Part shown: piece after piece, positions 31,615 through 33,283 of the stretch
Position numbering within the stretch: the stretch's first letter is position 1
Layout: each line of letters starts with the position of its first letter
Assembly (NCBI GenBank): GCA_031278545.1
Contig: JAITKF010000110.1
Coordinates: 1 to 33,283, forward strand
Reading direction: 5' to 3'
DNA length: 33,283 nt
Source: Prevotellaceae bacterium
Lineage (GTDB): Bacteria > Bacteroidota > Bacteroidia > Bacteroidales > UBA932
Made by a program: the position numbers and the translations under genes
Notes under the pieces: generated by a model
Told to the model about the DNA's origin: nothing
Seen by the model: only the letters and a program-made list of their open reading frames with translations
The model's database searches: none

Positions 31615-33283
31615 CTACTCATCCCTGACACAGCGGACGGAGAAGCCGCAGGAGCGATTGGTGTATTCGCGGTAGACGGTGGCCTCGATGTAAACGAAGC
31701 CCCGGATCCATGCCCACGGAGGACTGTAGGCGGAGGAGCTCCAAAATAAGGCGGTGTAGCCCCGTTCGTTGAAGTCCGAACCATCGTAGTTGCGGTTGCC
31801 AGTCGGGAGGACGCGGAAACCATAATTATCCGTACCTGAATTAGTATCATGATAATACCAGTTCGCTTTAGCATCATCTACGCAATCCGAACCACTTACA
31901 CTATCGTTACACGTACACGTTGACTTCGCCCGAGAACCGGCTGTTTGACCTCTCCAATTAATTGAATCATTATGATTTTTAGTACCGGTTTCCATTTCAT
32001 CGAGAATATCGCCCCATTCTTTGTCCGTCGGCACATGCCAGTTCTCCGGGCAGATACCGCGACCATCCGTTACTCCACCTGCATCTGACCGACCGTGATT
32101 TTGCGTATTACCGGATGCAGTATACGTACCCCAATTATCATAAGTCTGCATCCAAGAGCTACTGCTATGATCACTACTTGTCCATTTACCGTCCACCATC
32201 ATTGCCGTTTCCCACGAATACAACGCGCCCCAAACGTCACAACTTGCCCGGGTAGAAGTGGTCGTAGTCGTACCATACCCACCCGGACACCAGAAATGAC
32301 CGATTAACGCGGTATTTGAACCGGAAGAAGTAGATGGTTCTGCACTGTTTGGTTGATAGGTCATAGCCGTCTGGTAATTCAAATTCTGCGCCATCATCCA
32401 GCGAGTGCCAATCTTTACTACCGTATAATTGTTGCTGTCCCGCTCATCGGTTAAGGTTACATACGTAGCGGGGCTGTAATCTTTGTCAAAAGTTTGAAAC
32501 GTCCCCACTACCTCCGGCTGGGTAAAGGTACAGCCGCCTTGCAGCTGGTTGACGCCTGAAACCGTTAAGGTATAAGTACCGGTCGACTCCTCCCACTCCG
32601 TATTACAGGTTTCGTCTTTGGCATACCTGTTTATATAATACGTGCCGGCAGTTTCATAATTTGAAGTATCGTTACCTATATCGTAAGTTTCAGCATCGCC
32701 GGTGAGGGTGGCGGGGCTGCCGTCACCGGAACGCCGCCACTGGTAGGTTATATTGCCGTCACCGCCGGAAGCGGGGGTTGCATTAGCAATGGTTATGCCG
32801 GGTTTGGTTCTCCCACCCACAGAGCCTGATGCAGTGGTAATGGCGCCGGCGGTAAACACGGGGTACACGTCAATCGTTACGCAAGCGCTGTCTACGCAGC
32901 CGTGGGCATTGACCACCCGCACGCAGACAGTAACGACCCCCGAGTCGGGCATCGTAAGCGTATAGCTGTTGTCGGCCCTAAATATGCAGGTGTCGCTCGC
33001 AAAGAGGCAGTCGTATTCAGTCGGGGCGTCGTTGCCGGTGGTGTAGGGATTGCGTCCGCAGGCGGAGCAGCCGTAAGTAAAGCAGTAGGAGCCGCCGCCG
33101 GAGGCGGTGAGCGTAACCGTGCTGCCGGCGCAGGCGGTCAAAGGCGGACTGACGAATGCGGGCGCAGGCTTCGGGTAGACCGTTACCCGCGCGGTGTTCT
33201 TTGTTTCGCAGTAGGCGGCGTTGCGCGCCCTAACGATGTAGTCAGTATCAGCCGTGGGCGTAAATGTGGCGGCGTTGAGGGCT
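31615..33283 (-). CDS. Secreted surface protein with Ig-like repeats and C-terminal FISUMP domain (5' end outside window)
   Basis: Only the last 555 residues are visible; the frame is open to the right edge, and the ORF's apparent start at 33141 is merely a TTG codon inside the gene. The visible N-terminal part has Ig/PKD-like modules (VTVYPKPAPAFVSPP, SYTLTMPDSGVVTVCVRV, YQWRRSGDGSPATLTG) rich in cysteine pairs. The last roughly 220 residues are the FISUMP domain (Fibrobacter succinogenes major paralogous family): NYTVVKIGTRWMMAQNLNY, GICPENWHVPTDKEW, GFRVLPTGNRNYDG, FWSSSAY and GFSVRCVRDE. This fold is related to C-type lectins and formylglycine-generating enzymes. No type IX sorting domain follows. 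A role in adhesion or carbohydrate binding is an inference. Confidence 0.88.
   Translation of the reverse strand, partial: ALNAATFTPTADTDYIVRARNAAYCETKNTARVTVYPKPAPAFVSPPLTACAGSTVTLTASGGGSYCFTYGCSACGRNPYTTGNDAPTEYDCLFASDTCIFRADNSYTLTMPDSGVVTVCVRVVNAHGCVDSACVTIDVYPVFTAGAITTASGSVGGRTKPGITIANATPASGGDGNITYQWRRSGDGSPATLTGDAETYDIGNDTSNYETAGTYYINRYAKDETCNTEWEESTGTYTLTVSGVNQLQGGCTFTQPEVVGTFQTFDKDYSPATYVTLTDERDSNNYTVVKIGTRWMMAQNLNYQTAMTYQPNSAEPSTSSGSNTALIGHFWCPGGYGTTTTTSTRASCDVWGALYSWETAMMVDGKWTSSDHSSSSWMQTYDNWGTYTASGNTQNHGRSDAGGVTDGRGICPENWHVPTDKEWGDILDEMETGTKNHNDSINWRGQTAGSRAKSTCTCNDSVSGSDCVDDAKANWYYHDTNSGTDNYGFRVLPTGNRNYDGSDFNERGYTALFWSSSAYSPPWAWIRGFVYIEATVYREYTNRSCGFSVRCVRDE

Overview
The window looks like a chromosomal segment of a Bacteroidota bacterium, most likely order Bacteroidales. 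The evidence is as follows. Many genes are preceded by the Bacteroidota sigma-factor -7 element TAnnTTTG; in the clearest cases (ahpC, the metal-efflux operon and the DUF6261 leader) a TTG or TTTG lies exactly 20 nt upstream. Strong Shine-Dalgarno sequences are not apparent. The gene content also fits: a patatin fused to an Omp85-type barrel, a DUF6261 protein, a FISUMP-domain surface protein, a K+-dependent membrane pyrophosphatase and the futalosine menaquinone enzyme MqnC. An anaerobic or host-associated life is an inference from the hydrogenase-like operon and the pyrophosphatase. No phage, transposase, CRISPR or rRNA was seen. The FISUMP gene runs off the right edge.

Layout. 0.3-9.2 kb: mqnC; a secreted cyclophilin divergent from a patatin/barrel protein; a two-HKD phospholipase D/cardiolipin synthase-like protein; an alpha/beta hydrolase divergent from hppA. 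9.3-12.9 kb (minus): a nucleotide-sugar-type epimerase, a DUF6261 protein with an extra Ig-like C-terminus, an unusual 41-bp tandem hairpin array in the apparent 5' leader of that gene, and the peroxiredoxin ahpC with a clear promoter and terminator. 13.2-16.9 kb (minus): queG, a GT9 glycosyltransferase and an S41 tail-specific protease.

17.2-23.2 kb (plus): a four-gene heavy-metal efflux operon, consisting of a small His/Cys-rich exported protein, an RND adaptor lipoprotein, a CusA/CzcA-type pump and a TolC-type outer-membrane channel. Three GTAACCC half-sites lie upstream of its promoter. The 3' half of the pump gene and tolC are markedly A/C-rich on the coding strand, the pump ends in a heptanucleotide repeat, and the tolC signal-peptide region contains a strong palindrome.

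23.2-23.8 kb: a gene-free stretch with an eleven-copy 21-bp array centred on ACATGT, followed by three strong hairpins. 23.8-27.7 kb (minus): tRNA-Ser(GGA), asparaginase, TatD, then the nucleotide genes tadA, cdd and purQ. 27.7-31.5 kb (minus): an apparent single transcription unit beginning with tRNA-Lys(CTT) and continuing through a TonB-like protein, a DRTGG protein, an RsbW-like ATPase, a hydrogenase-like iron-sulfur protein with a changed active-site motif, and a zinc-less SIRT5-type sirtuin. 31.6 kb to the right edge: a large secreted FISUMP protein, incomplete at its N-terminus.

The items most worth a second look are the hairpin array in the DUF6261 leader, the 21-bp array with its neighbouring hairpins, the candidate operator of the metal operon, and the tRNA-led hydrogenase-like/sirtuin operon. 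All functions are read from sequence motifs by eye; no database search was run.
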